A stretch of DNA of 64,000 bases from Limosilactobacillus caccae (GTDB lineage Bacteria; Bacillota; Bacilli; Lactobacillales; Lactobacillaceae): positions 672,501 to 736,500 of the forward strand of contig NZ_FTOY01000011.1 in assembly GCF_900156885.1 (NCBI RefSeq), given 5' to 3'. The position numbers and the translations under genes were made by a program. Shown here one piece after another: positions 18,293-27,752 of this stretch (its first letter is position 1; each line of letters opens with the position of its first letter). The notes beneath the pieces were generated by a model, which was given only the letters and a program-made list of their open reading frames with translations, had not been told where the DNA came from and did not search any database.

Positions 18293-19508
18293 CGCTTGTC
18301 TTCCCCTCTACTTTATTTTTATTTTGCACTTGAGCATAAACCTTGTCTGGTAATTCCCACAGCTTGATGAAACCAGTTGCTGCTTCTTGGTCAAATTCAT
18401 CAGCGGAAGTGTAAGTTGCCAAGTTCTTATCGTACAGTGAGTTTGGTGACTTCCGGCCTTCACAAATGACGTTGCCCTTAAAGAGCTTAACCCGCACAAC
18501 CCCGTTAACATCCTTTTGGGTTTGTTCAAGGAAGGCTACCAAGGCCTTCATCAGTGGCGAGTACCACAGGCCGTTGTAGATCAATTCACTCATCTTTAAT
18601 TCAATTTGGGGTTTAAAGTGGGCAACCTCTTTTTCCAGCGTCAAGTCTTCAAGGTCCTTGTGTGCTGCTAACAGAACTGTTGCTGCCGGGCATTCGTATA
18701 CTTCCCGGGACTTAATCCCGACTAACCGGTTTTCAACGTGGTCGATCCGGCCAATCCCGTGCTTTCCGGCAAGTTTATCGAGCTTGATGATCAATTCATC
18801 AAGGGGCATTTTTTCGCCATTAATTGCTGTTGGCACCCCTTCTTCAAAGCTAATTTCAATCGTTGCCGGAGTGTCTGGGGTTTCTTCTAGTGGCACTGTC
18901 CGGTCATATGCATCTTCCGGTGCTGAAGCCCATGGATCTTCAAGAATTCCACATTCGTTAGCCCGCCCCCATAAGTTTTCATCAATTGAGTATGGGCTTG
19001 CCTTGGTGATTGGTACCGGAATCCCGTTGTCCTTAGCGTATTGAATCTCTTCTTCCCGTGACCAGTGCCAATCCCGAATTGGGTCTTCAATCTTCATATC
19101 AGGAGCAAGGGCATGGATTCCTGCTTCAAACCGTACCTGGTCATTCCCTTTCCCGGTACAACCATGGGCGATCGCTGTCGCACCGTACTGGTTAGCAACC
19201 GCCACAAGCTTTTGGACAATTAATGGACGAGAAAGTGCTGACACTAGTGGGTACTTTTGTTCATACATTGCGTGAACCTGTAAGGCTGGTAAAACAAACT
19301 GTTCAGCAAAGTCGCGCTTGGCATCAATAACAACTGACTTCCAGGCACCAACCTTCAAGCCCTTTTCCTTAATTGCTTCAAGGTCCTTTCCTTCACCAAC
19401 ATCAATACAGCATGCAATCACATCGTAACCCTTGTTCTTAAGCCACGCGATTGCTACAGATGTATCAAGACCACCAGAGTAAGCTAAAACAATTTTTTCT
19501 TTTGACAT
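18282..19508 (-). CDS. argG: Argininosuccinate synthase
   Basis: The enzyme joins citrulline and aspartate using ATP. The PP-loop motif [11 protein letters not shown] is near the N-terminus; [15 protein letters not shown] and [10 protein letters not shown] are also typical. The 408-residue start ([13 protein letters not shown]) at 19508 has GGAGG 8 bases upstream; the frame can be extended five residues to an ATG that overlaps that ribosome site. Transcription is probably repressed by ArgR through the box at 19559-19576. Confidence 0.98.
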   Translation of the reverse strand: MSKEKIVLAYSGGLDTSVAIAWLKNKGYDVIACCIDVGEGKDLEAIKEKGLKVGAWKSVVIDAKRDFAEQFVLPALQVHAMYEQKYPLVSALSRPLIVQKLVAVANQYGATAIAHGCTGKGNDQVRFEAGIHALAPDMKIEDPIRDWHWSREEEIQYAKDNGIPVPITKASPYSIDENLWGRANECGILEDPWASAPEDAYDRTVPLEETPDTPATIEISFEEGVPTAINGEKMPLDELIIKLDKLAGKHGIGRIDHVENRLVGIKSREVYECPAATVLLAAHKDLEDLTLEKEVAHFKPQIELKMSELIYNGLWYSPLMKALVAFLEQTQKDVNGVVRVKLFKGNVICEGRKSPNSLYDKNLATYTSADEFDQEAATGFIKLWELPDKVYAQVQNKNKVEGKTSDAH

Positions 19509-19545
19509 ATTCTCGTCCTCCATTTATTTTCTTTCGTTGTTTATA

Positions 19546-19574
19546 AATATACGAGCATCGTGAATAAAAATCAA
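19546..19574 (-). promoter_or_regulatory. argG: Promoter of argG-argH
   Basis: The minus strand reads TTGATT, 17 bp, TATATT, about 38 bases before the argG start codon. Confidence 0.7.
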
Positions 19575-19576
19575 GC
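19559..19576. promoter_or_regulatory. ArgR-type operator (ARG box) on the argG promoter
   Basis: The plus strand reads TGAATAAAAATCAAG at 19561-19575. This closely follows the Bacillus-type ARG-box half consensus ATGAATAAAAATKCAAK, lacking one base. It covers the -35 element and the upstream end of the spacer, as expected for a repressor site. The regulator gene is not in this window. Confidence 0.65.
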
Positions 19577-19643
19577 GTTTTAGCATATTTTTTCAAATTT
19601 TCCATCTTTTATACAAGTAAACGTGCATTTAGGTGTATAAATA

Positions 19644-19677
19644 AACGGAACTAGCGGATAATTACGCTAGTTCCGTT
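19644..19677 (-). terminator. Terminator of the bile salt hydrolase gene
   Basis: A perfect 13-bp stem (AACGGAACTAGCG and its complement) with an 8-base loop lies 10 bases after the gene and is followed on the minus strand by a T-rich tail. Confidence 0.85.
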
Positions 19678-19687
19678 CCTTAAGATA

Positions 19688-20665
19688 TTAGTTTTGGTAG
19701 TTAATTGCCTGGTCAGTTTTAAGGGCATAGGTGATTAATGCACTGCTGTCCAAATCTTCTTTATGCATATCAACTGCATTTATTTGGTTATTATCATAGC
19801 TAGTATAATAGAAGATTCCCTTCGTCAAGTTAGTTCCATCTGAATAAATCGTGTATTCAAAGGTATTCGGGGCAACCTCATCAAGGCCCTTTTGCTGCTC
19901 AACTGCATGCAGAATATGGAAGTAATTGGTGATGTTTTCCCCTTCGCTCTTCCCCGCTGGTGCATGCATCTTGGTAAATGTCTCCTTTACGAAGCGACTT
20001 GCTGAATCCATCCCCCCTGGTAAAAAGTGGGTTCCAAATCCCCGACTATAAGTATCAAGCTTTACCCCCGGGGTAAGGGTATTTTGGGGGTCTGCTGGTG
20101 AAACACTTTGGTAATTGCTCAGGTTAAGCAATTGCTTAGGAAATTCCGGATTGTTTGTCAAAACACCAACAGGGTTATCGTAAACGTGCAGGCCAGTCCT
20201 CGTCGATTCAACGACAATTGCGGCCCCACTCTTATCAGCAATCAACCAGTGCAACGGTGAGAGTTGGAATTTATCAGAAAAGTTAATGTTAACCAGGTTA
20301 AGGTTAGCTAAGAGTTTTTTGGCCTCCTTAACATCCTTACACTGCCCTAATAGGTACGGAATAAACTCAAATGGCGAAACATTATCCTTTCCTTCAACAA
20401 CCGGGAAGTAGTGAGCAGGGCCATCAAAATTCAAGCCAGCCATCCCCAGGCCTGCTTCGTTAACCCCATCAAAGTATAATGGGTAACCATCCTGGACGAG
20501 GGCCATCCCAATAATCGCATAGTGGTGGTCAATCGTTGGCATCTGCCGAAAGTTAAACGCAAAGTCGCGGGGACTGATCACGACTTCCTCCCCAAAGTCA
20601 ATCTCCAGGTCAAGATTTCGACCAAAATATTTGTCCCCTGCATTATAAATAACTGATGTACACAT
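19688..20665 (-). CDS. bsh: Choloylglycine hydrolase family protein, probably bile salt hydrolase
   Basis: This N-terminal nucleophile hydrolase frees glycine or taurine from conjugated bile salts, an adaptation to the gut. Expected catalytic residues are all visible: Cys2 after the removed methionine, Arg16 and Asp19 in YFGRNLD, Asn79 in MAGLNF, Asn171 in LTNNPEF and Arg224 in SASRFVKE. Length (325) matches lactobacillar Bsh. The same family includes penicillin V acylases, so activity on bile salts is inferred from the overall likeness to Lactobacillus Bsh sequences. No signal peptide is present, so it is cytoplasmic. An AAAGGAG site and a TATAAT -10 precede it; it is a single-gene unit. Confidence 0.9.
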   Translation of the reverse strand: MCTSVIYNAGDKYFGRNLDLEIDFGEEVVISPRDFAFNFRQMPTIDHHYAIIGMALVQDGYPLYFDGVNEAGLGMAGLNFDGPAHYFPVVEGKDNVSPFEFIPYLLGQCKDVKEAKKLLANLNLVNINFSDKFQLSPLHWLIADKSGAAIVVESTRTGLHVYDNPVGVLTNNPEFPKQLLNLSNYQSVSPADPQNTLTPGVKLDTYSRGFGTHFLPGGMDSASRFVKETFTKMHAPAGKSEGENITNYFHILHAVEQQKGLDEVAPNTFEYTIYSDGTNLTKGIFYYTSYDNNQINAVDMHKEDLDSSALITYALKTDQAINYQN

Positions 20666-20715
20666 GACATAAATCTCCTTTTAGTTGATAAATATCATTA
20701 TAGTCCTTTTACTAA

Positions 20716-20745
20716 GAAAAAAGGCCACGAATTTCTCCGTTGGCC
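20716..20745 (-). terminator. Terminator after yqeY
   Basis: GGCCA and TGGCC form a short stem followed on the minus strand by TTTTTTCTT. It lies about 110 bases beyond the yqeY stop; no gene is visible in between. Confidence 0.6.
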
Positions 20746-20854
20746 AATTTTTTCATCAGATAATATTTGAATATTTAAAAGAAGGTGCGACTCTTCCACC
20801 AGTAACGGTTAGCTCAAGCTGAAATGATTGTGTAAGAATCACTTTTCTTCCTTA

Positions 20855-21304
20855 TTACTTATTGCTCAGCTGTTCTTTAACAGTCTGATTGATTAATTTA
20901 CCGTCAGCCTTCCCCTTTAACTTCGGCATTACCGCCCCCATTACTTGGCCAAAGTTCTTCATGCTATCAGCGCCAAGGGCAGCAATCGTTTCCTTAACAA
21001 CCTTCTTGACGTCTTCAGCAGAAAGTTGCTGTGGCAAGTACTTTTCAACAACTGCCAGTTCCTTTTTGGTTTGGTCGACCAGGTCTTCCCGCCCAGCCTT
21101 TTCAAATTCCGCTAGTGATTCTTTCCGCTGTTTGTATTCCCGGGACATTACCGCAATCTCTTCGTTTTCGCTTAGGTCATGTCCTAGTTCAATCTTTTCA
21201 TTTTGCACGGCCGCCTTTAGCATCCGGACAACCTTTAGCGTATCCTTATCGCGATTTTTCATCGCCGTCACCATGTCAGTAGTCAATTGCTTCAATAAAC
21301 TCAT
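20855..21304 (-). CDS. yqeY: GatB/YqeY domain protein
   Basis: The 149-residue protein resembles the tRNA-binding tail domain of the GatB amidotransferase subunit; its own role is not settled. The sequence shows the family segments ARNKDTLKV-like start (KNRDKDTLKVVRML), EKYLPQQLSAEDV and GQVMGAVMPKLKGKADG. The ATG at 21304 has AAAGGGG upstream; the longer frame to 21358 would translate through the rpsU terminator hairpin. It follows rpsU, a common Firmicute pairing. Confidence 0.93.
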   Translation of the reverse strand: MSLLKQLTTDMVTAMKNRDKDTLKVVRMLKAAVQNEKIELGHDLSENEEIAVMSREYKQRKESLAEFEKAGREDLVDQTKKELAVVEKYLPQQLSAEDVKKVVKETIAALGADSMKNFGQVMGAVMPKLKGKADGKLINQTVKEQLSNK

Positions 21305-21324
21305 CTGAAATACCCCTTTCATAA

Positions 21325-21358
21325 TAAAAATGCTCCCACCAGCTTCAGGTGAGAGCAC
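21325..21358 (-). terminator. Hairpin between rpsU and yqeY, partial terminator
   Basis: TGCTCTCACC pairs with GGTGGGAGCA around a 7-base loop and is followed by TTTTTATTAT. Because yqeY lies beyond it with no promoter seen between, it may cut transcription down so that S21 is made in excess over YqeY. Confidence 0.75.
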
Positions 21359-21363
21359 ATCTT

Positions 21364-21555
21364 TTAATAACGACGACCGCGCTTGTTCTTACGCTTCCGT
21401 GCCGCTTCAGATTTCAACTTGCGTTTTACACTTGGCTTTTCGTAAAATTCACGTTTGCGGTATTCTTGCAAAGTTCCGTTACGTGAAACCGAACGTTTAA
21501 AGCGTCGAAGAGCGTCGTCTAAAGATTCATTCTTACGAACGACTGTTTTTGACAT
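21364..21555 (-). CDS. rpsU: 30S ribosomal protein S21
   Basis: S21 is a 63-residue, very basic small-subunit protein near the anti-Shine-Dalgarno region. The sequence shows [18 protein letters not shown] and a C-terminal run of lysine and arginine ending RGRRY. Its start is preceded by GGAGGGAGG and a consensus promoter at 21632-21660. Confidence 0.98.
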   Translation of the reverse strand: MSKTVVRKNESLDDALRRFKRSVSRNGTLQEYRKREFYEKPSVKRKLKSEAARKRKNKRGRRY

Positions 21556-21631
21556 GTTGATTCCCTCCCTCCGAGCTTAAAGTTACGTATCGAGGTAACG
21601 GCCAAACCGCTTCCCTTTCACTACAAAAAAC

Positions 21632-21660
21632 ATTGTACCCAACATGTCTTTTCCTGTCAA
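21632..21660 (-). promoter_or_regulatory. Promoter of rpsU
   Basis: The minus strand reads TTGACA, 17 bp, TACAAT, nearly perfect sigma-A consensus, about 75 bases before the start. Confidence 0.85.
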
Positions 21661-21816
21661 TATTACTTTTAAATAAAAATTAATTATTTCGGCAAAAAAA
21701 TTATTCAAAGATTCCGTTCAGCGCTCATCCCCACGATAGCAACAAAGAAGTCGCTTACATTATTCTGCATAATCGTTCCTAATAAGTGTATATTTATACT
21801 TTTTATCAGTTTTCTA

Positions 21817-21845
21817 TTGCATATTTAGTCAATTAAGCGTATATT
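21817..21845 (+). promoter_or_regulatory. Promoter of glnP-glnQ
   Basis: TTGCAT and TATATT are separated by 17 bp, about 50 bases before the glnP start. Confidence 0.7.
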
Positions 21846-21893
21846 ACATTACAACAAATCGTAATGATAAAAAATTACTTAAAGGAGTTATTG

Positions 21894-23405
21894 ATGATGA
21901 AAGGTTTTAAGCATTTTTTGATGTTAGTGATCCTGACATTTCCACTATTATGTTCACCGGTCACTGCATTCGCTGCTGAATCCAGCAGCAGTTCAAGTAG
22001 TTCTGCTAACAACAGCTCACAGGTTGCTAGCAACGACTCAGTAGAAAAGATCAAGCAAAAAGGAACCCTGGTCGTCGGGATGAGCGCCGACTACCCACCA
22101 TACGAATTTACCACGAAGAAAAATGGTAAGACTGAGTATGTCGGCTTCGAAGTTGACCTGGCCAAACAATTTGCCAAGGACCTGGGAGTTAAGCTAGTAA
22201 TTAAGAACATGGACTTTGACTCCCTGCTAGTTGCCCTTGAAACTGGCAAAGTTGATACCGTTATTTCAGGGATGAACATTACCAACGAGCGGAAGAAGAG
22301 TGTTGATTTCTCTGATACTTACTACGCTGGTGATAGTTACTTCCTTGTTAATAAGAGTGACAAAGATAAGTACAAGAGCGCTAAAGACTTTGATGGCAAG
22401 ACAGTCGGCACCCAAAACGGGACCTTACAGTCAACCATGGTATCCAAGCAAATGCCAAAAGCAACTGGCAAGGGCCTTGCGAAGATTTCCTCACTAGTCA
22501 TCGGCCTGCAATCACATAAGTACGATGGGGTATTGATGGATGCTGCGACTGCGCAAGCATACGCTGCGAACAACTCAAACCTCTATGCCTTTAATTCAAA
22601 GCTTTCTGCTACTGCTGGCGGGATTGCCATGGCTTTCCCAAAGGGTGACACCTCCCTGGTTAACGCCGCTAACCAAACTGTTGCAAAGGTAAAGAAAGAA
22701 AAGCTAATCACTAAAGAATGGATTCCAGATGCTGCCCAGTACATGGAAAGTTACAAGAAGCAAAACACCGTTCTTAGCTACTGGCAATACTTTGCTAAGG
22801 GGGTTGGCTACACATTAATCATCTCTGTTGTCTCCGTCTTCTTTGGGATGATCCTTGGTACCCTCTTTGCCTTAATGCGGCTTTCAAAGAACAAGTTACT
22901 CCACGCAATTTCTGTATGTTACATTGAATTCTTGCGGGGCACTCCAATGATGGTCCAGATCATGTTCGTCTACTTCGGAATTGGTGCAATCATCCAGTCG
23001 ATGCCAGCGATCATCGCCGGGATCATCGCTGTTTCCTTGAACTCGGGGGCCTACGTTGCCGAAATCATCCGGTCAGGGATCCAATCACTTCCGGCTGGCC
23101 AGACTGAAGCTGCCCGGAGCCTGGGGATGAGTAAGAATGAAACATTCCACTACGTCATCATGCCACAAGCCCTTAAGAATATTTGGCCAGCGCTCGGGAA
23201 CGAATTAATTACCCTGGTTAAGGATAGTTCATTAGTATCCGTTATCGGGGTTACCGAATTGATGTACCAAACTCAATTAGTTCAGACAACAACCTATAAA
23301 GGTGTCTTGCCACTGTTCATCACAATGATTATTTACTTTGTCATCACCTTTATACTTTCCAGAGTTTTACTTTACTTCGAAGGGAGAATGAAACATGCCC
23401 ACTAA
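21894..23405 (+). CDS. glnP: Amino acid ABC transporter, fused substrate-binding and permease protein (GlnP type)
   Basis: One polypeptide of about 503 residues combines a signal peptide (hydrophobic stretch [11 protein letters not shown] ending VTAFA-A), a linker of eight serines, one family-3 solute-binding domain ([16 protein letters not shown] through about residue 280) and a permease domain with 4-5 membrane helices. The permease holds the EAA-type loop [22 protein letters not shown]. GlnPQ systems import glutamine, glutamate or asparagine. Lactococcal GlnP has two tandem binding domains; this protein has only one. The start is ATG at 21894 or 21897, 6-9 bases after AAAGGAG; the upstream ATG at 21864 precedes that site. 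glnQ overlaps its end by 11 bases. Confidence 0.93.
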   Translation: MMKGFKHFLMLVILTFPLLCSPVTAFAAESSSSSSSSANNSSQVASNDSVEKIKQKGTLVVGMSADYPPYEFTTKKNGKTEYVGFEVDLAKQFAKDLGVKLVIKNMDFDSLLVALETGKVDTVISGMNITNERKKSVDFSDTYYAGDSYFLVNKSDKDKYKSAKDFDGKTVGTQNGTLQSTMVSKQMPKATGKGLAKISSLVIGLQSHKYDGVLMDAATAQAYAANNSNLYAFNSKLSATAGGIAMAFPKGDTSLVNAANQTVAKVKKEKLITKEWIPDAAQYMESYKKQNTVLSYWQYFAKGVGYTLIISVVSVFFGMILGTLFALMRLSKNKLLHAISVCYIEFLRGTPMMVQIMFVYFGIGAIIQSMPAIIAGIIAVSLNSGAYVAEIIRSGIQSLPAGQTEAARSLGMSKNETFHYVIMPQALKNIWPALGNELITLVKDSSLVSVIGVTELMYQTQLVQTTTYKGVLPLFITMIIYFVITFILSRVLLYFEGRMKHAH

Positions 23406-24135
23406 TATGATTGAAATTAAAAACTTACAAAAGAAGTTTAAGGATAACATCGTCTTAAAAGACATTTCAGAACACGTCGATAAAGGGCAAGTCATCTGCG
23501 TGATTGGTCCTTCAGGTGCCGGGAAGAGTACCTTCCTTCGTTGCTTAAACGCATTAGAGCAGCCAACTTCTGGCCAGGTCTTGTTTGAAGGCGAAGACCT
23601 TGTCGGCCTCGATGATGCTAAACTTGATAAGCTGCGGGAAAAGATGGGGATGGTTTTCCAGGGCTTCAACCTCTTCCCTAACATGACCGTCTTAAAAAAC
23701 ATCACCATTGCCCCCATTAAGGTAAAGGGGATTGCTGAAGATGAAGCTGAGAAGACTGCCATGTCCCTCCTCGAAAAAGTTGGCCTTGCCAATAAGGCGG
23801 ACCAGTATCCAGACCAACTTTCCGGGGGACAAAAGCAACGGGTTGCGATTGCCCGGGCCCTGGCAATGGATCCGGAAGTAATGCTCTTTGATGAGCCAAC
23901 TAGTGCCCTTGACCCAGAAATGGTCGATGAAGTCTTAAAAGTTATGCGGGACCTCGCTGATTCTGGAATGACAATGGTTGTTGTAACTCACGAAATGGGC
24001 TTTGCCCGGGAAGTTGCTGACCAAATCTGGTTTATGGCTGATGGTTATATCCAAGAAACTGGGAAACCAGACGACTTCTTTAGCAACCCGACCAGCCCGC
24101 GGGCAAAGGATTTCTTAAAACGGGTTCTGAAGTAA
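23395..24135 (+). CDS. glnQ: Amino acid ABC transporter ATP-binding protein (GlnQ type)
   Basis: This is the 246-residue ATPase partner of GlnP. Walker A is GPSGAGKST, the Q-loop is [13 protein letters not shown], the signature is [17 protein letters not shown], Walker B is [13 protein letters not shown] and the switch histidine is in VVTHEMGF. This is a normal polar amino acid importer subunit. The ATG overlaps the glnP end and has GAAGGGAG upstream, so the two proteins are likely made together. Confidence 0.97.
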   Translation: MPTNMIEIKNLQKKFKDNIVLKDISEHVDKGQVICVIGPSGAGKSTFLRCLNALEQPTSGQVLFEGEDLVGLDDAKLDKLREKMGMVFQGFNLFPNMTVLKNITIAPIKVKGIAEDEAEKTAMSLLEKVGLANKADQYPDQLSGGQKQRVAIARALAMDPEVMLFDEPTSALDPEMVDEVLKVMRDLADSGMTMVVVTHEMGFAREVADQIWFMADGYIQETGKPDDFFSNPTSPRAKDFLKRVLK

Positions 24136-24150
24136 TAAAGATAGATTAAA

Positions 24151-24188
24151 AAATGCGTTGCGATTCAAATGTCGCAACGCATTTTTTT
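24151..24188. terminator. Terminator shared by glnQ and aspS
   Basis: A perfect 13-bp stem (AAATGCGTTGCGA and its complement) with an 8-base loop has A-runs before and T-runs after. It works on both strands; its 3' T-run overlaps the aspS stop codon. Confidence 0.9.
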
Positions 24189-25986
24189 AGTTATTATCAT
24201 CGTCATCTAACTTGTAGTCAACCTGGTCGTCAAACTGGATTTCCAGGTCATTAAGTTGTTGTTGACTAACCTTTCCTGGCGCAGCTGTCAGTGGTTCTAC
24301 TGCCTTAGAGTTCTTTGGGAATGGGATAACATCACGAATGTTATCCGCTTCGGCAAGGAGCATTACCCACCGGTCAAGTCCAAAGGCCAGTCCACCTTCT
24401 GGCGGCATCCCCATTGTCAGGGCCTTCAGCAAGAAGCCAAACCGTGCTTCTGCTCGTTCCTTCGTGTAGCCGAGGGCCTTCAGAACCTTTTCTTGCACCT
24501 TTGGATCGTGGATACGGATTGATCCTCCACCGATTTCTTGACCATTCAAGATGATGTCGTAACTTTGGGCGTGGGCCTTATGTGGGTCTTCGCCGTCCTC
24601 AAGATAGTGTAAGTCTTCTTCGTTTAACATCGTGAATGGGTGGTGGGCCGCAATCCACTTACCAAAGCCTTCATCGTATTCAAACATTGGCCAGTTAACA
24701 ACCCAGAGGTAATTCCATTGGTCATCCTTGATCATTCCTTGTTCCTTGGCAATTGCCCGCCGTAGGTAACCAAGGGAATCAGCAACCACGTGGAAACTAG
24801 CGGCAACAAAAAGAATCAAGTCACCTTCGTTTGCGTCCATTTCAGCGTTAATTTGGTCTGCCTTATCGTTTAAGAATTTTGCAACTGGTCCGTTGTAGCC
24901 ATCAGCCGTAACCTTTACCCAGGCTAAGCCCTTGGCACCATAACGCTTGATGTAGTCTTCCATCTTCGTAATGTCTTTCCGGGAGTACTTGTCAGCACCG
25001 CCAGGAACACAGATTGCCCGGACAAAGTTACCAGCAGCAACCGTACTAGAGAAGACCTTAAACGAGCTGTCCTTAACGATCTCGGACAGGTCATGAATAA
25101 GCATCCCAAAACGGGTATCCGGCTTATCCGAACCATACTTATCCATTGCTTCTTGCCATTCCATCCGTGGGAACGGGGTCTTAACATCAATCCCCTTAAC
25201 TTCCTTCATTACCCGCTTGATTAACCCTTCGGTTACGGTCTGGATGTCTTCAGGGGTGGCAAAGCTCATTTCGGTATCAATCTGGGTAAATTCTGGTTGC
25301 CGGTCACCACGAAGGTCCTCATCCCGGAAACACCGTGCTAATTGGTAGTACTTATCTACCCCAGCTGCCATCAACAATTGCTTAAACAACTGTGGTGATT
25401 GTGGGAGGGCGTAGAAATGCCCAGGGTATACCCGTGATGGCACAATGTAATCCCGGGCCCCTTCAGGAGTTGACCGGGTCAAATCAGGCGTTTCAACGTC
25501 CATAAACCCTTCCCCATCGTAGTAATTATGAACGATGGAGGCAACCTTACTCCGCAGCTTTAAGTGCTTCATCATCTCTGGCCGCCGCAAGTCAAGGTAA
25601 CGGTACTTCATCCGCAAGTCCTCAGATGCGTCAACGTTATCAGTAATGTCAAACGGGGTCGTTTCCGACTTTGCTAAGACCGTGATATTTTCAACCGCGA
25701 CTTCAACTTTCCCGGTCTTCATATCGGGGTTGATTTCTTTTTCTGCCCGCAATTGAACCTTCCCTTGCACTTCAAGGACATACTGGTTACGAACAGCATT
25801 GGCAACGTCAAAGGCTTCCTTATTTTCCTTTTCGTTAAATACTAACTGGACAATCCCTTCACGGTCCCATAGGTCGATAAAGATTAAGCCACCGAGATTA
25901 CGGCGCTTAGCCACCCAACCCTTTAATACGACTTCTTGGCCAACCTGCTGTTCACTAGTATCGCCAGCGTAATTAGTTCTCTTCAT
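24187..25986 (-). CDS. aspS: Aspartyl-tRNA synthetase
   Basis: AspS charges tRNA(Asp). The 599-residue protein has the N-terminal anticodon-binding OB fold ([24 protein letters not shown]), class II motif 2 ([20 protein letters not shown]), the bacterial insertion domain and motif 3 ([12 protein letters not shown]). The start MKRTNYAG at 25986 is the family start; the longer frame runs into the T-box terminator. hisS, its usual upstream neighbour in Firmicutes, is absent here. The gene has its own aspartate T-box. A C-terminal acidic tail ([10 protein letters not shown]) ends the protein. Confidence 0.97.
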   Translation of the reverse strand: MKRTNYAGDTSEQQVGQEVVLKGWVAKRRNLGGLIFIDLWDREGIVQLVFNEKENKEAFDVANAVRNQYVLEVQGKVQLRAEKEINPDMKTGKVEVAVENITVLAKSETTPFDITDNVDASEDLRMKYRYLDLRRPEMMKHLKLRSKVASIVHNYYDGEGFMDVETPDLTRSTPEGARDYIVPSRVYPGHFYALPQSPQLFKQLLMAAGVDKYYQLARCFRDEDLRGDRQPEFTQIDTEMSFATPEDIQTVTEGLIKRVMKEVKGIDVKTPFPRMEWQEAMDKYGSDKPDTRFGMLIHDLSEIVKDSSFKVFSSTVAAGNFVRAICVPGGADKYSRKDITKMEDYIKRYGAKGLAWVKVTADGYNGPVAKFLNDKADQINAEMDANEGDLILFVAASFHVVADSLGYLRRAIAKEQGMIKDDQWNYLWVVNWPMFEYDEGFGKWIAAHHPFTMLNEEDLHYLEDGEDPHKAHAQSYDIILNGQEIGGGSIRIHDPKVQEKVLKALGYTKERAEARFGFLLKALTMGMPPEGGLAFGLDRWVMLLAEADNIRDVIPFPKNSKAVEPLTAAPGKVSQQQLNDLEIQFDDQVDYKLDDDDNN

Positions 25987-26030
25987 TCTCCGCTTACCTC
26001 TTTCAGTGTTCTTAATAGTTTTAAATAAAA

Positions 26031-26235
26031 AAGCACCCTTGTATATGCAAGGGTGCAAATGCACGGTACCACCTTGGTATCACTCAATGATAACGTCAAT
26101 AATGACGGGGACAAGCCCAGCTTCAAAAGGGTCAATCGAGTGGGGATCTTTGGAGCTTCCACTATCCTCCAATCGCTTAAATACCACCGGCTCGAGCATT
26201 CTTTATCGTCAGCTATTAATATTTCTTAATTTACA
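26031..26235 (-). promoter_or_regulatory. T-box riboswitch, aspartate type, for aspS
   Basis: On the minus strand the T-box AGGTGGTACCGTG lies at about 26074-26062. It is followed by the terminator GCACCCTTG/CAAGGGTGC (26048-26056 with 26033-26041) and a T-run. In stem I the codon GAC (Asp, 26133-26131) stands one base before CUUUU, which can pair with the 5' UAAAG of the leader, so GAC is the likely specifier. This matches the downstream aspS. Confidence 0.92.
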
Positions 26236-26240
26236 TTTTT

Positions 26241-26269
26241 ACCTTACTCGAAACATTCCTAAAAGTCAA
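26241..26269 (-). promoter_or_regulatory. Promoter of the aspS T-box transcript
   Basis: The minus strand reads TTGACT, 17 bp, TAAGGT, close upstream of stem I of the T-box. Confidence 0.65.
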
Positions 26270-26333
26270 TACTTCGCCCTGCTGATAATTATTGTATGAT
26301 TAAGGCAGGATTAACAAAGGAGGATGAAACATA

Positions 26334-27203
26334 ATGAATAAGTTAAATTCAGCATGGTTTTCCAGGCTGCCAATTAACGACTTGGCAAAAATCAAACCGG
26401 TTAGCGGCGGCGACATCAACCTTGCTTACCAAGCAACGACCAGCAGTAACAAAAAATACTTCATCAAGGTCCAGCCAGGACACCCTAAAGAATACTTTGC
26501 TCATGAAATAAATGGGCTCAAAGCGATCGGAAAAGTCGTCAATACCCCCACCCCCATTACCCACGGTGAAATCGACGGCAATGCCTTTCTGATTCTCAAT
26601 TGGCTTGATGATTCTTGGGGCGACCAGGCCGCCCTCGGTCTTGCAGTAGCAAAAATGCACCAGCAAACAAATGATAAATTTGGCTTTGTCGATAACCACC
26701 AAACAAAAGCCTTGCTAAAGGATAACTCGTGGAACGATAGCTGGCGGGATTTTTATATCAGGCAACGACTGGAGCCCGAAGTTGAAGTTGCCGCAAGCCG
26801 CGGCCGCTGGAACAAGTGGCGGCAATCTCATTTCCAGCAGATGGTCAATAAGTTTAATGCTTACTACCAGGAACACGAGGTGCAGCCAAGCCTCTTACAC
26901 GGGGACTTGTGGTCCGGAAACTTTATGTTTGCAAATGACCCTCAGGATAGTTCCAGCACCAACGAGCCTTACCTAATCGACCCCGACGCTGTGTATGGCG
27001 ACCGCGAATTCGATCTAGCGATGACAACTGTCTTTGGTGGCTTTGATGACCGCTTCTACCAGGCATACAGCAGTATTTTCCCCTTTGACGACCAGCTTGA
27101 TGACCGGCTTTCGTGGTACCGTTTCTACTACCTTTGCATGCACTTAGTATTGTTCGGGGAAAGCTACGGGGGAGCCGTCGATAATATTTTGCAGCAGTAT
27201 TAA
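26334..27203 (+). CDS. Fructosamine kinase family protein
   Basis: The 289-residue protein has a kinase-like fold of the fructosamine-3-kinase group. These enzymes phosphorylate sugars bound to lysine (glycated proteins or amino acids) so that they break down. Family motifs are PVSGGDINLAY near the N-terminus, the catalytic loop LLHGDLWSGNFMF, the metal-binding LIDPDAVYGDREFDLAM and the C-terminal YYLCMHLVLFGE. AAAGGAGG precedes the ATG. It is transcribed against its neighbours and stands where hisS is found in many relatives. Bacterial members are mostly uncharacterised, so the substrate is inferred. Confidence 0.88.
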   Translation: MNKLNSAWFSRLPINDLAKIKPVSGGDINLAYQATTSSNKKYFIKVQPGHPKEYFAHEINGLKAIGKVVNTPTPITHGEIDGNAFLILNWLDDSWGDQAALGLAVAKMHQQTNDKFGFVDNHQTKALLKDNSWNDSWRDFYIRQRLEPEVEVAASRGRWNKWRQSHFQQMVNKFNAYYQEHEVQPSLLHGDLWSGNFMFANDPQDSSSTNEPYLIDPDAVYGDREFDLAMTTVFGGFDDRFYQAYSSIFPFDDQLDDRLSWYRFYYLCMHLVLFGESYGGAVDNILQQY

Positions 27204-27217
27204 GTTGGATAAGACAC

Positions 27218-27259
27218 AAAAGAGGCCATGGAGAATTGCTATTTTCCATAACCTCTTTT
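27218..27259. terminator. Terminator between the fructosamine kinase gene and dtd
   Basis: AAAGAGG and ATGGA pair with TTCCAT and CCTCTTTT, interrupted by a small bulge, with T-rich flanks on both strands. Confidence 0.8.
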
Positions 27260-27301
27260 ATTTTTAATATTTTGCAGGAAAAAACTTTTTGCTTACCGCC
27301 C

Positions 27302-27739
27302 TTATTTTTCATAAATAATTGTCGTTGGCCCGTCATTTTCAAGGTCAATCTTCATCATCGCACCAAAGTGACCGGTTTCGACGGGAATTCCCGTCGCCGC
27401 CAGTTTCGCATTAAATTGTTCATAAAGCGGCTCCGCAATTTCTGGCCGGGCAGCTTGCGAAAAGCCGGGGCGGTTACCATGTTTTGTGTCCGCATAAAGT
27501 GTAAACTGCGAGACAGAAAGGATTGCCCCATCGACGTCCCGGAGGCCCTTATTCATCTTCCCGTTTTCATCTTCAAACACCCGCAAGTTAACAATCTTAT
27601 GAACTAAGTAATCGATTTGTTCTGCACCATCATCTGGGGCAAAGCCAACCAGCAAGAGGTAACCCTGTTTAATCTTGCCAACAACTTCGCCGTCAATCGA
27701 TACTGCTGCACGGTTTACCTTTTGTAATACAACCCGCAT
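27302..27739 (-). CDS. dtd: D-aminoacyl-tRNA deacylase
   Basis: Dtd removes D-amino acids (and glycine from tRNA(Ala)) wrongly attached to tRNA. The 145 residues show SVSQFTLYADT and GNRPGFSQAA, with the cross-subunit motif TGHFGAMMKIDLENDGPTT. It follows the rsh gene by 13 bases, the usual Firmicute arrangement. Confidence 0.97.
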   Translation of the reverse strand: MRVVLQKVNRAAVSIDGEVVGKIKQGYLLLVGFAPDDGAEQIDYLVHKIVNLRVFEDENGKMNKGLRDVDGAILSVSQFTLYADTKHGNRPGFSQAARPEIAEPLYEQFNAKLAATGIPVETGHFGAMMKIDLENDGPTTIIYEK

Positions 27740-27752
27740 TACCTTGTACCTC

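Larger units (their letters stand above)
21556..21893. other. Divergent intergenic region rpsU / glnP
   Basis: This AT-rich stretch holds the rpsU promoter on the minus strand and the glnP promoter on the plus strand, with about 150 bases between them. The inverted repeat GTATATTTATAC near 21787-21798 lies upstream of the glnP -35 and could be a regulator site. No gene was seen. Confidence 0.6.
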
